From: Mucilaginibacter conchicola
Lineage (GTDB): Bacteria > Bacteroidota > Bacteroidia > Sphingobacteriales > Sphingobacteriaceae
DNA length: 64,000 nucleotides
Assembly (NCBI RefSeq): GCF_003432115.1
Contig: NZ_QWDC01000002.1
Location: forward strand, 1,392,878 to 1,456,877
Reading direction: 5' to 3'
Within the stretch, counting starts at the first letter, position 1; every line of letters begins with the position of its first letter. Positions 17,461 to 26,774 of this stretch are shown piece after piece. The notes beneath the pieces were generated by a model. It searched no databases. It was not told where the DNA came from and saw nothing but the letters and a program-made list of their open reading frames with translations. Made by a program: the position numbers and the translations under genes.

Positions 17461-20256
17461 ATGAGCGCATACAGGTTTTTTGACCGGCTGATGCTGCGGG
17501 CACCAGTATACAGTTTTTCGAGGTATGCGCCGGAGCGGCTGGGGGAAGTGCTGGGCAACAGGGAATTCAGAGAGGCGGTGTTGCTGGCCACCGAAGGGTT
17601 ATACCGGGCACTGGAGGCAGCAGGCTTTGATCCCGAAAAGCTTTCTGCCAACGCCCGGTGGTCACTGCTGAGATATTATAACCGGATGTGTTTCCGGCCG
17701 ACGCCGTTCGGTGCATTTGCTTCGGTCGGGATGACCTCATGGGGAGACGGCAGCTGTCGTATCAGCCCGGCTATGCATCTGCACCGGCTGCACAGCCGTG
17801 AAGTTATTTACGGTCGGGTTTCCGACGGGCGTGTTTTGGCGGGGAGTGATCGGGTTGGATTATCGCCGCTCGCTTACCGCTATGGTAAAGAGTTCCGGTG
17901 CTATCGCCTTGAACTTTCGGAGGCTGATGGGCGGTATTCGTTTCATCTGGATGCCGTTGCTGCGGAAGGCCTGACGGTCCGTTTGTTCCGACGGCTGGCG
18001 AAGGGACCTGAAGCCTTTGATGGGTTGTCCGCCTGTATAAGGAAGCTGTCTGGATGCGATCCGGAAGAGGCGTCCGGGTTTATCGGGTTTCTGTTGCATG
18101 CACAGCTGTTACAGCGCTATGCGCCGGAAAGGTCGCTGATAGGCGGGCAGGAAACGGAGCTGACTGACAACGAAAACGGATCAACGGATTACGCCGTCCT
18201 GAACAGTGAGGTGACCGGCGGTCCTTCCGTGGAGGACAGGGCGGGACTCGAAAGGGCGCTTGCTGCCTTAAGGATCATGGCTGCTTGCGCGGGAGCTGCC
18301 GAGGGGGCGTTGGAGAAGTTTAGCCGGGCTTTTAGCGACCGGTTTGGTGACCGTCAGGTACCACTGACGGAGGCGCTGGACCCGGATGCCGGTATCAGTT
18401 ATCCGGAGACGGGGCAGGCAGTGCCGGAGGTATGGACGCTTTTACATAAATTTTTCCTGGCGAAATGGATTCAGGAACGCTCGAGGGGTTTTTACGATGT
18501 GCTGGTATTGAGCGAGGCAGATCTTGCCGGTCTGGCAAATGAGCAACCTTCTGTAAATTTCCCGCCAACGACAGGGGTATTGTTCCGGAAAGTCCAGGAG
18601 GGGATGGTGATCGAGCATGCCGGAGGGGCAACAGGAACGGCTTTGGCGGGGAGGTTTTCACTGTTCAGCGATGAGGCCTACGCGCTTTGCCGGGAGGCGG
18701 CTGCTATGGAAGCCGCTGCTCATCCGGATGTGGTCTTTGCGGATATCAGAGGGGAGTGCGGCCCGCATACGGATAATATTAACCGGCGCCGCAGGGTGTA
18801 CGGGTATGAGATCGCGCTGGATGGCTGTATCAATGGAGATAAAGTTGAACTGTTGCCTTCAGAGCTGCTACTTTCCGTACAAGATGGTGAGTTGGTGCTG
18901 TATTCCCTGTCGCTTAAGAAGCGGGTGGTCCCGAGGCTTTCAACGGCCTTCAACCAGAATCGGCACGGTTTGGGTATGTTCAGGTTTCTGGCTGATCTGC
19001 AATACCAGGGACTATGCACACGCCTGCTGCCGGATCTGGAAGTACTTTTCCCTGGCCTGGCTTTCTATCCGAGGCTGACCTACGAAAAATGTGTGCTGGC
19101 TGCGGCAAAATGGAAGTTTAGGTCGGAAGAACTGCCCGTGGATGTATCCGGCATGTATGTGTTTAGGAAACGTCACCATTTGCCGGCCCGGGTGAGTATG
19201 GGTTATGCTGACAGGCAACTGGTATTTGATCTAACGGATCATGCGGAAGCTTTGTTCTTTTTGCAATGTATAGCGGAGAAGGCGGAGGTAACGCTGACGG
19301 AATGGCTCGTTCCTGATAAAAGTGTGCGCTGCGGGTACCGGGAAATGTCGGGGCAGTACCTTGCGGTGGGCTGGCATGATTCAGTGGTCTACAAAGGTAT
19401 GCGCAAGGATCATAGGAAAACAGGCACGAAGGTAACCCGCCGGTTCCTTCCGGGCAGCGAGTGGCTTTACATTAAATTGTATTGCTCGGAGGCGAGCGCG
19501 GACCGTATCCTTCTCGGGGTGGTGCGCCCGCTGTTGAATAAATTCAGAGGGGAGTTATTGTCCTGGTTCTTTATCCGTTACAAGGATCCTGAGCCGCATA
19601 TCCGCCTGCGTTTTAGGGTTAAAGGTGAGGGGCATGGCCGGATCCTCGCAGCTTTGGACCGTTTGACAAGGTCGGGGGAGGCGGCCGGTCTTGTACAGGT
19701 TGTACAGGTAACTGCGTATGAACGGGAACTGGAACGGTATTCACCTGAGCTGATCACGCTGGCCGAAGGCGTGTTTGAAGCAGGCAGTGACCTGGTGTTG
19801 ATTGCCTTAGAGAACGAGGCAGAGGTTATGCCTTTAGCAGTAGTGGTGATCTACGGAATGCTGGAAGCATTTCTAAAGGGATATGATGACTGCATTGCAT
19901 TTGCAGGAAGGTCGGCTGGTGCTTTTCGGACGGAATTTTCGATAGATAAACAACAACAGTTGGCGATAGATAAGGCGTTCAGGAAATTGCGGGGGAAACT
20001 GGAGAATGCATTGTCATCAAAATCCGTTTCCGACACTGCCGGCTTTTTATATGAGCGTATCCGGATCATTAACAAAGCAGTTGTGGGTGTTAATAAAGTT
20101 ACAAAGATGAGATTGCTGTCTGATCTTTGTCACATGCAGGTGAATCGGTTCTTCAGCAGCGATCAGCGCCCGAAGGAACTGGAGGTCTGGAGCTTCACGG
20201 AAAAATATATTAAAGGAGAGATGGCGAAATTTATTAATCGGAACAAAGAAGTTTAA
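17461..20256 (+). CDS. LanB-type lantibiotic dehydratase, full length
   Basis: A 931-residue protein with both domains of class I lanthipeptide dehydratases in one chain: the N-terminal Lant_dehydr_N part with YYNRMCFRPTPFGAFASVG near residue 80, and the C-terminal SpaB_C/thiopeptide-type part from about residue 655 (WLYIKLYCSEASADR; SWFFIRYKDPEPHIRLRF). LanB enzymes use glutamyl-tRNA to dehydrate Ser/Thr of a precursor peptide. No LanC cyclase, LanT exporter or typical Cys-containing precursor is adjacent. The only candidate precursor in the window is the Thr-rich peptide at 26775. The gene is divergent from MauE and ends 7 bp from a convergent operon. Confidence 0.9.
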   Translation: MSAYRFFDRLMLRAPVYSFSRYAPERLGEVLGNREFREAVLLATEGLYRALEAAGFDPEKLSANARWSLLRYYNRMCFRPTPFGAFASVGMTSWGDGSCRISPAMHLHRLHSREVIYGRVSDGRVLAGSDRVGLSPLAYRYGKEFRCYRLELSEADGRYSFHLDAVAAEGLTVRLFRRLAKGPEAFDGLSACIRKLSGCDPEEASGFIGFLLHAQLLQRYAPERSLIGGQETELTDNENGSTDYAVLNSEVTGGPSVEDRAGLERALAALRIMAACAGAAEGALEKFSRAFSDRFGDRQVPLTEALDPDAGISYPETGQAVPEVWTLLHKFFLAKWIQERSRGFYDVLVLSEADLAGLANEQPSVNFPPTTGVLFRKVQEGMVIEHAGGATGTALAGRFSLFSDEAYALCREAAAMEAAAHPDVVFADIRGECGPHTDNINRRRRVYGYEIALDGCINGDKVELLPSELLLSVQDGELVLYSLSLKKRVVPRLSTAFNQNRHGLGMFRFLADLQYQGLCTRLLPDLEVLFPGLAFYPRLTYEKCVLAAAKWKFRSEELPVDVSGMYVFRKRHHLPARVSMGYADRQLVFDLTDHAEALFFLQCIAEKAEVTLTEWLVPDKSVRCGYREMSGQYLAVGWHDSVVYKGMRKDHRKTGTKVTRRFLPGSEWLYIKLYCSEASADRILLGVVRPLLNKFRGELLSWFFIRYKDPEPHIRLRFRVKGEGHGRILAALDRLTRSGEAAGLVQVVQVTAYERELERYSPELITLAEGVFEAGSDLVLIALENEAEVMPLAVVVIYGMLEAFLKGYDDCIAFAGRSAGAFRTEFSIDKQQQLAIDKAFRKLRGKLENALSSKSVSDTAGFLYERIRIINKAVVGVNKVTKMRLLSDLCHMQVNRFFSSDQRPKELEVWSFTEKYIKGEMAKFINRNKEV

Positions 20257-20263
20257 TATATAA

Positions 20264-20926
20264 TCAGTCTGGCAGCGAGATGAACTTACGAGGGGTAGTT
20301 GGCTGACTTGTTAGTTTTGTCAAAAGAAGATCAAAATGCAATCCGTCCTTAAAATCAATTTTAGAACGGTCTACATCAATAAAGCACGGGAACATAGATA
20401 GGTTATCGGCGATAAATTTTTTGGAATGTTCTCCCATCCCCGAAAGAAAATCGATCAGCGTGTCGGAGTGGAGTGTCCAATCCCCGCCTTTACTCAAAAG
20501 GTTTAATTTTATGTTTCCTGAAGGAACATTGAGATAAACCAGGTAGTCCGGCGGAGCAAGTAAGCGGTTGTCGCTTTTTCCCAGATCATGGAGAATTTGT
20601 CGTTCAAACGGGTCGGTGATATAATGATCTATGTATTGCTGGTACTGGTAAAAAGTAGATTCGATGACAACGGTTTTGTGCTCGCCCGCCAGACGCTTAG
20701 CCTCAATAAAATCCGCTACCTGCCTGTTTCTGAACCAGAGGATGGTTTCAAATAAATTACGTTGTTCCTTTAAATTGATGACGATCTCCTGTGGAAAGCT
20801 GTGCACGTGTTCATGTATTACTTCCACGCCGGGCATTCCCCTGAATTTTTCGGCAAGATATGTTTTGCCTGAGCCAGGTGTGCCGGTGATCCCTATTATT
20901 TTTCCTGAAAGATCTTTCGGTCCCAT
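20264..20926 (-). CDS. P-loop kinase, deoxynucleoside-kinase-like
   Basis: The 220-residue protein opens with a P-loop (GITGTPGSGKTYLAEKF, about residues 13-29). FETILWFRNRQVADF and VVIESTFYQYQQYI resemble the substrate region of deoxynucleoside kinases, and PPDYLVYLNVPSGNIKLNLL their later strand. The usual DRS triad is not clear, so the substrate may differ from deoxynucleosides. It is the last gene of a four-gene minus-strand operon, 5 bp after the NTF2-like gene. The role in the operon is unknown; phosphorylation of a small product or nucleotide is the natural guess. Confidence 0.65.
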   Translation of the reverse strand: MGPKDLSGKIIGITGTPGSGKTYLAEKFRGMPGVEVIHEHVHSFPQEIVINLKEQRNLFETILWFRNRQVADFIEAKRLAGEHKTVVIESTFYQYQQYIDHYITDPFERQILHDLGKSDNRLLAPPDYLVYLNVPSGNIKLNLLSKGGDWTLHSDTLIDFLSGMGEHSKKFIADNLSMFPCFIDVDRSKIDFKDGLHFDLLLTKLTSQPTTPRKFISLPD

Positions 20927-20931
20927 CCTTG

Positions 20932-21288
20932 CTAAATTAAGTTAAAATATTCCCGTAAACTAATGATCTTACCATCCGCTAGATCCCACCACATGATCCC
21001 GTTAAGTGAAACATCCCGGCCTCGTTTTATATCGAAAAAAGTGGCTTTCCAGTCGATAACAATCTGTTCTTTCGTTGATATAAAACGTTTCGCGTGAAAA
21101 CTCACATTCCTTTGCTTTTCTCTGTTTTCGTTCCAGTAGGCTTTTAGTTCTTCCAAGCCGTTGAAAATACTGTTTACTTTCTCTTCATAAACAATATCCC
21201 CCGCAAAGAGCATTTCCAGGTTTTCGGTATCGTGCCGTTCCCAAAGATCTTTATACAGGGCGATTAGTCCGGAGTCGGTATAGGCCAT
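20932..21288 (-). CDS. NTF2/SnoaL-like protein
   Basis: The 118-residue protein fits the SnoaL-like/NTF2 alpha+beta cone: LIALYKDLWERHDTENLEMLFAGDIVYEE for the first helices and pocket, and DVSLNGIMWWDLADGKIISLREYF for the last strands, with Trp and Asp lining a cavity. Family members are isomerases, cyclases, hydrolases or plain binding proteins, so no reaction can be given. The start overlaps the end of the caspase-methyltransferase gene by 38 bases, and the kinase gene follows after 5 bp. Confidence 0.75.
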   Translation of the reverse strand: MAYTDSGLIALYKDLWERHDTENLEMLFAGDIVYEEKVNSIFNGLEELKAYWNENREKQRNVSFHAKRFISTKEQIVIDWKATFFDIKRGRDVSLNGIMWWDLADGKIISLREYFNLI

Positions 21289-23434
21289 ATCTTAAAGTAT
21301 AACTCGTTTTTATAAATTCAAGCAGGTTCTTATCGCTGATCCCGCTTTTTTGTTTTAATGCAGCAATGACATGGTGCGGCATTTGAAAGCGTTCGTCTGT
21401 ATATTTGTAGTTTACACATTGGAACATTTCATGATTAAGCAACTTCTCATATACCTTAGACTCGGCCTGTTCGACTAAAAGTAAATAGCCATTTTTACTC
21501 AACCGTTTGCCGACCAGGTCCAGCATCTCATATTGCAGGTGCCTGTTGGTTATCTTATCTTTCTCTTTTATCTCACACAAGAAATTACTTGATACGATCA
21601 GATCATATTGTGTCTTGTCCTGTCTCAAATAGTCGAAGGCATCTTCGTTGATAAAGTTGATCCCGGAGAACGATACTAATATACGCTTTGCAAGATCGAT
21701 CTGGTCTTTGGATTTATCAAGAATCGTTAATGACGGCATTTTTTCCGGTATTTTCTCGGAAAGCAACAGATCAATTATAGCGGCAGTAGATGCACCGCCG
21801 CCGCCGCCAAGATCCAGGATCCTCTCAGATTTTCTAATTGTATGTTTTAAGTTAAGCGATACGATAGAATGCCTTACCTTAAAGTAATTAGCCAAGAAAT
21901 ATTGAAAAACAAATGAAATGCCATCACTTCCATAGTTCACGCTTGCGTTCTTAATTCCCGCAATGACGGACTGGATCGAATGGAGGGAAAGATTTTCTAC
22001 CGCATCTTCTTTAATGACTTCAAGCATCTGAGGAAGAATTTGTGATTGGTTATCATATACGGCAGCCGGAATCTCTGAAGACCTCATCAGTTTGTTATCT
22101 GAGTTAGACAATACTGCATAATTATGGTCGATTCTCATGATTTTTTGCCAAAACTCATCCGCTGATCTGTTGGTCAGTTTAAAAATGAAATCGCTGATCT
22201 CCTGACTGGCTGATCTGGCCAGTTTATAAGTTCCCCATCGATTGTACATCGTCGATGATTCGCTCCATAGTTGAAAGAAATGGTTAGCCATCAATTGTGC
22301 AATAGATGGATTAGCGATACTTAACGAATAGTTTATCTCCTGAATATTGTTTTTCAGACGGATGATGATCTTTTTTTTATCTGCGATAAAAAAGTTATAA
22401 TCTGATTTCTTACTTTCATTTTTAAATCTCAGAGAAACATCCGGAACTTCTGTGCGTAAACGGCAAGCCCCGAAAATCGATGTGGAGTCACTGGGGACGA
22501 TACCCAAATGTCTGCGGTTTGGATTTTTTAATTTAAATTTTTTTGAAGCCTGGTTAATTAGTTTTTGCTGTTCTCCGTATAGTTCATCATCGATGTCAGC
22601 GATTTCTGACGATGTGAAAAGTATTTCATTTTCTGCTTCATTTATTGCTTCTTCCAAAAGCCTTAAATAATCTCCTTTTTGATATACCAATTTAATGACA
22701 CAGTCTTTTTTGGTGATGTCTATGACCTTATTATGGATACGTTCTGAGGCATGGTTAAGCGCCATGTAGGGGTCTACTTTCTTTAATGGCAAAAACTTAC
22801 TGACATTCGATTTAAAGATGGGTAGTTGATCTGAATTTTCAGTACGATTACTGATGTATTTGAAAATAGAAACAATATCAACAAATCCGCGCTCATCTGC
22901 CGCGCGCCCCGCCAATGCTTCAAGTAATAATCCGGTAAAGTGACTGTTGCCGTCGGCGTAACACTTGGATGCCTGGTCCGCCGCAGAAGACGCCAACACA
23001 CTAAGACCTGGCTTGATAAGTGTATTTGAATTGCCGATGTCGCCGAAATCTCCCGCGAAACAGCAGTCAAGTATGATGATGGTATTTCTTGCGGTTGACC
23101 TGGATGCATATTTCAAAAGATCTCCAAAGTTTACCCCGTCTGAATCGTCTTTTAAGGTTTTTACCTGCATGGTAGGGTTATCAGTTTTAGACGCGTGCCC
23201 GGAAAAATAAAAAAGCGCGACTTCTCTGGGTTCAGGTGAGGTGAAAAACTTTTCCAGTTTCTTACTAAATTCGTAACGGAGAGTGCCTTCGGGTAAAATT
23301 TCAACACTGAAAGGATGATCATCTGATCTGTTTTCCAAAGCCATGGCCAAATCCTTTACATCTTTAAGGCAGCTACTTAACTTATTGGTCTTTCCAACAT
23401 AATTGTCCACGCCAAATAATAATGCCCTTCTCAT
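21251..23434 (-). CDS. Caspase-fold protease / PLD-like / SAM methyltransferase fusion
   Basis: A 727-residue protein with three parts. Residues 1-220 are a C14 caspase-like domain: ALLFGVDNY at the start, His80 in FYFSGHAS and Cys125 in IILDCCFAGDFG, the catalytic pair. Residues ~235-390 look like a PLD-type fold without HKD motifs (EAINEAENEILFTSSEIAD; FFIADKKKIIIRL; QLMANHFFQLWSES), the form used for sensing in some regulators. Residues ~460-690 are a Rossmann methyltransferase with ILDLGGGGGAS near residue 540 and YDLIVSSNFLCEI. Bacterial caspases often act as cell-suicide proteases; a fused methyltransferase is unusual. The gene is 2 bp after the APH-fold kinase gene and overlaps the NTF2-like gene. 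Confidence 0.82.
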   Translation of the reverse strand: MRRALLFGVDNYVGKTNKLSSCLKDVKDLAMALENRSDDHPFSVEILPEGTLRYEFSKKLEKFFTSPEPREVALFYFSGHASKTDNPTMQVKTLKDDSDGVNFGDLLKYASRSTARNTIIILDCCFAGDFGDIGNSNTLIKPGLSVLASSAADQASKCYADGNSHFTGLLLEALAGRAADERGFVDIVSIFKYISNRTENSDQLPIFKSNVSKFLPLKKVDPYMALNHASERIHNKVIDITKKDCVIKLVYQKGDYLRLLEEAINEAENEILFTSSEIADIDDELYGEQQKLINQASKKFKLKNPNRRHLGIVPSDSTSIFGACRLRTEVPDVSLRFKNESKKSDYNFFIADKKKIIIRLKNNIQEINYSLSIANPSIAQLMANHFFQLWSESSTMYNRWGTYKLARSASQEISDFIFKLTNRSADEFWQKIMRIDHNYAVLSNSDNKLMRSSEIPAAVYDNQSQILPQMLEVIKEDAVENLSLHSIQSVIAGIKNASVNYGSDGISFVFQYFLANYFKVRHSIVSLNLKHTIRKSERILDLGGGGGASTAAIIDLLLSEKIPEKMPSLTILDKSKDQIDLAKRILVSFSGINFINEDAFDYLRQDKTQYDLIVSSNFLCEIKEKDKITNRHLQYEMLDLVGKRLSKNGYLLLVEQAESKVYEKLLNHEMFQCVNYKYTDERFQMPHHVIAALKQKSGISDKNLLEFIKTSYTLRYGLYRLRTNRPV

Positions 23435-23436
23435 AT

Positions 23437-24726
23437 TTATTTATTTAGAGCTTCTGAACATTGGGCCAAGTATTTGATCCCTTCTGCATACAGGATAAGT
23501 GCTGCGTCGCGTTCTTTATTTTTGAGACGCATGACCGGGAGGCCAAGCAGGTTCGAGGCCATGGATAAAAGATAGCGAATCTCAAAGCTTGCGTCGTTGT
23601 GTTTTATCGCGAATGACCTTCCTTTCGCTAAAGCCTTTTCTACCAGTGTTTTTGTTCCGGAATTATCAAGTTCATAACTGATTTGTCTTTTCAACAGGTC
23701 TAGTATAGGCGTTGGTTTTTTTTCGCTTTTCTGTATCGGGCCTGTAGCCAAAAGGTAGTGACATAATTTCCCCAGATCAAAAACATAATCTCCTTCCAGC
23801 CAGTCTTTCGGATCGATAAAGCGGATATTTGGCTGAAGATCTTTATTCACAGAAACTATTATGTTTTCAGGATGACAGTCGCCATGTACAAAAGTGGCGA
23901 ATGATACACCCAATTTGTCAATGTTATTTTCGATCGAGCGGATATACTCATGGGGTGCATGATAATAAGTGCCGTTTATTTCGAGTCCGCCTTCGGTCAG
24001 GGTTTTGAATTCCGAACTTTTCTCCGCAGCTGATTTCAGGCGTTCGTCGATCCGGCCCAGATAGATGGTGCGAATATTAGGTTTCAGATTAGCGTTAACA
24101 GAACTTAGGTAAGCACCAAAAAGTAATGATAAAATATTGTCCATCACCATTGCATTCAGTTGAGGGTCATTTTCCCGGGGCCAAAGCATTTTTGCAAATG
24201 AAGTGCCTTCAAATTTCTCCATGATATATCCGTACGGCTTTTCAGTCCTCACAGCATAGACTTTTGGAAAGCGGTTTCGAAAGTCTTGCGAAAGGTTCGC
24301 ACGGTAAGCGACCATTTGAAGATTACCAGCTTCCCGCAATATTTTTTCATCCTCATCGACTTTTATAGCAAAGCCGATTTCTGCAGAGACAAGTCCAACG
24401 AGCTGCGCGGCACTTCCTTCTGATACAGGCTGTGATATACTTGAATAAAGATGTTTGGGATCCAGTCCGTTTAACAGGGCGGCCCTGAGAAGCTCATCGG
24501 TAATTTCCTTTTGCCTGCTCGTGGCGTTTTCACCGGTCAAAGTGGTCAGAGCTTTTTGTTTTTGCTTGGGAGAAGTATTCTTGTTACCTGTAAAACTATT
24601 TCCTGCTGACTTCTCATTGATCTTTGCTTTGTCGGGTTTTACCGGACTGAGTTCGGGATACACGGCTTCGAAATATTTAGCAAGGGTAACTGCGGTGAGG
24701 TGAAGGTTTAATGTATGTATAGACAT
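23437..24726 (-). CDS. APH-fold phosphotransferase
   Basis: A 429-residue protein. The N-terminal ~85 residues are polar and Lys/Thr-rich. The rest is a protein-kinase-like/aminoglycoside phosphotransferase fold: FAIKVDEDEKILREA (ATP-side Lys), YGYIMEKFEGTSF, the catalytic loop FVHGDCHPENII near residue 282 and the metal-binding Asp in FIDPKDWLEGD near residue 304. Members phosphorylate small molecules such as aminoglycosides, choline, sugars or homoserine, and a few phosphorylate proteins. It is the first gene of the operon with the caspase fusion, NTF2-like and P-loop kinase genes. The substrate cannot be read from sequence. Confidence 0.78.
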   Translation of the reverse strand: MSIHTLNLHLTAVTLAKYFEAVYPELSPVKPDKAKINEKSAGNSFTGNKNTSPKQKQKALTTLTGENATSRQKEITDELLRAALLNGLDPKHLYSSISQPVSEGSAAQLVGLVSAEIGFAIKVDEDEKILREAGNLQMVAYRANLSQDFRNRFPKVYAVRTEKPYGYIMEKFEGTSFAKMLWPRENDPQLNAMVMDNILSLLFGAYLSSVNANLKPNIRTIYLGRIDERLKSAAEKSSEFKTLTEGGLEINGTYYHAPHEYIRSIENNIDKLGVSFATFVHGDCHPENIIVSVNKDLQPNIRFIDPKDWLEGDYVFDLGKLCHYLLATGPIQKSEKKPTPILDLLKRQISYELDNSGTKTLVEKALAKGRSFAIKHNDASFEIRYLLSMASNLLGLPVMRLKNKERDAALILYAEGIKYLAQCSEALNK

Positions 24727-24876
24727 GACAGAGGTTTAGTTTTTCTGCCGGAATATGCATTATACCAGCAGGTTAACAACAATGATAAAAATAATACTCC
24801 TATTTTGAAATTAATCCGAATAGAAATTTGTGATCAGTTTTATATAATGTTTTAGTTTATCTCTCCACCGGAGGGG

Positions 24877-25557
24877 TCAGCCTGTCGCTTTTTTAAAAGC
24901 CCCGCTATAGCTTCTGCCTACCGGAATCACCGAGCCGCAATTAAGGGTGACAGATGTCGCGGCTTTTGTCCGTATTTGTGCGGTATTGATGACATAAGAC
25001 CGGTGAATACGCACAAAATTTTCTGGTAATCGGCTTTTTAGTTCGGTCAGACCTCCATAGAGCAGTATTTTAGTATCCTGAAAATGAAGTTCCAGGTAGT
25101 TAAGCGCTGCTGATATATAGGTGATCTCTTCTAAAAGTACAGGAACGTTTTTTCCTTTCCTGTGATCTTTTACAAAAAGCTGAGGCGGGTTCAGGGCAGG
25201 GGCAAGCCTTTCCTTTATGCGTTCAATACATTGTAAAAAACGTTCATAAGAAATGGGTTTGAGCAGGTAGTCCGCTGCGGCGATCGCGTAGGCCTCAACG
25301 GCATATTCGCGATAAGAGGTAGTGAATACGATCGTGGTGCTTACGGGCAGTTTTTCCGCAAGTGTAAGGCCGTTCACGGCGGCCATATCCACATCGATGA
25401 AGGCCAGGTCAGCCGGTTTTTTCCTGAGTTCATCCAGCGCCCGCAAGGGGTCGGTATAGCCGGCCTGAAAGATCAGGCCGCGGGTCTGCCGGATGAACGT
25501 TTCAATTACGTCCACCGCATGCCGCTCATCATCGATTACCACACAGCTGATCTCCAT
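24877..25557 (-). CDS. LytTR-type response regulator
   Basis: A 226-residue regulator with an N-terminal REC domain (SCVVIDDE at the acidic pocket, AFIDVDM with the phospho-acceptor Asp near residue 54, and Lys in YLLKPIS) and a C-terminal LytTR DNA-binding domain (PENFVRIHRSYVINTAQI). It is 33 bp after the histidine kinase gene and forms a pair with it. LytTR regulators commonly control peptide, bacteriocin or surface genes; the divergent gene here is a small Thr-rich peptide. Confidence 0.93.
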   Translation of the reverse strand: MEISCVVIDDERHAVDVIETFIRQTRGLIFQAGYTDPLRALDELRKKPADLAFIDVDMAAVNGLTLAEKLPVSTTIVFTTSYREYAVEAYAIAAADYLLKPISYERFLQCIERIKERLAPALNPPQLFVKDHRKGKNVPVLLEEITYISAALNYLELHFQDTKILLYGGLTELKSRLPENFVRIHRSYVINTAQIRTKAATSVTLNCGSVIPVGRSYSGAFKKATG

Positions 25558-25590
25558 CCTTTAACAGTTTACCCAATATAGCAAAAAGGA

Positions 25591-26703
25591 TCAGTGCCGG
25601 ACAAGACTTCCAGAAAGTCTGATGCTTAAACGTACGGTAAATATATCCTGATCTGTTTGGGTACAGAGATTGAAGCCTGCTGCTGAATAGGTGTTCTCCA
25701 GTCTTATTCTTGCATTGCGCAGTCCCGTGCTTTTACTCAGCCGTCCTGTAGGTATTGACTTGATAGCGTTGCTGCTGAAGAAATTCAGCTCTCCTTCGCG
25801 GGTGATGCTTATGCGGATCAACGCAGGTGAGCTGCTATTCGTCAGGTTGCCGTGTTTAAAGACGTTTTCAGTTAGGGTCAGTAGGATCAGCGGGATGATC
25901 CGGTAGTTTTCAAAATCTCCTTCTGTCTCCATTTCAAGATGCATGTTGTCACCAAAACGGAACCGGTTGATCTCAAGCAGGTGGGAGATCTCTTTCAGCT
26001 CATCGTTTATGTTAACAAGACCGTCCTCACCGGTTGAATCAAGACTGAAACGCAGCAGTCCGGTAAGCAGGATCAGGCAGCGGGCGGCTTCCGGCGAAGT
26101 ATCCACCACTCGGCTGTAGGTAAAATTGAGCGCATTAAAAAGCAGGTGCGGGTTGATCTGCTGCCGGAGGTAGGCGTTCTGCACGGCCATAAGGGCATTC
26201 TCTACTTCTGCCTTGTCCGCACGGAGTTGCAGGCGTTGTTGTTCTGCCTGGTCAGCCATTCTGCGGTATCTGGCGATATGGCCGGAAGCCCAGACAAAAA
26301 TGGCGAGCATGGTAAAATGAAAGGCCCTGAAAAATATGAGAGGCATGTTCTTCCTGAACCCCCGTGCGTATACATTAAAAGCGACTGCCGGCGCATCAAC
26401 AAAATAATTCATGATGAATTTGACGAGGATATAGGCGAGGATCAGGCCCGCAGCCATCAGGACGCCCTTAGCGCGCTGGTTCCTGCCTTTGTCGAACGCA
26501 AAGGTCAGTGCTGCTGACAACAGATAGAAGTAACTGATGTTGAGCGAATAAAAAAGGATATAAATATAAGCCGGCTCGAGGTCGACTTTCATCAGCACCA
26601 GCATATACATCTCGTAGGCAACATAGATGGCCCAGCACAGGACATGTAGTCTGATGGTGCGCCACCTGATGGGGTCAAGGCTGGTATGTCGTTCGTGTTG
26701 CAA
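25591..26703 (-). CDS. LytS-type sensor histidine kinase
   Basis: A 370-residue kinase with four N-terminal membrane helices (to about residue 140), a coiled linker (EQQRLQLRADKAEVENAL) and the His_kinase domain with QQINPHLLFNALNF, the phospho-acceptor His. The ATPase part has LTENVFKHG (N box) and TGLRNARIRLE (G box). It lacks an extracellular sensor domain, so the membrane part itself probably senses. It is cotranscribed with the LytTR regulator and divergent from the peptide gene starting 71 bp away. Confidence 0.92.
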   Translation of the reverse strand: MQHERHTSLDPIRWRTIRLHVLCWAIYVAYEMYMLVLMKVDLEPAYIYILFYSLNISYFYLLSAALTFAFDKGRNQRAKGVLMAAGLILAYILVKFIMNYFVDAPAVAFNVYARGFRKNMPLIFFRAFHFTMLAIFVWASGHIARYRRMADQAEQQRLQLRADKAEVENALMAVQNAYLRQQINPHLLFNALNFTYSRVVDTSPEAARCLILLTGLLRFSLDSTGEDGLVNINDELKEISHLLEINRFRFGDNMHLEMETEGDFENYRIIPLILLTLTENVFKHGNLTNSSSPALIRISITREGELNFFSSNAIKSIPTGRLSKSTGLRNARIRLENTYSAAGFNLCTQTDQDIFTVRLSIRLSGSLVRH

Positions 26704-26774
26704 AGATGTCGATTGGTATAAAAAAGTTGGGGGTTAAGCCCTGCTTTTTTAATTTAAGTAAAAATTATAAAAAC

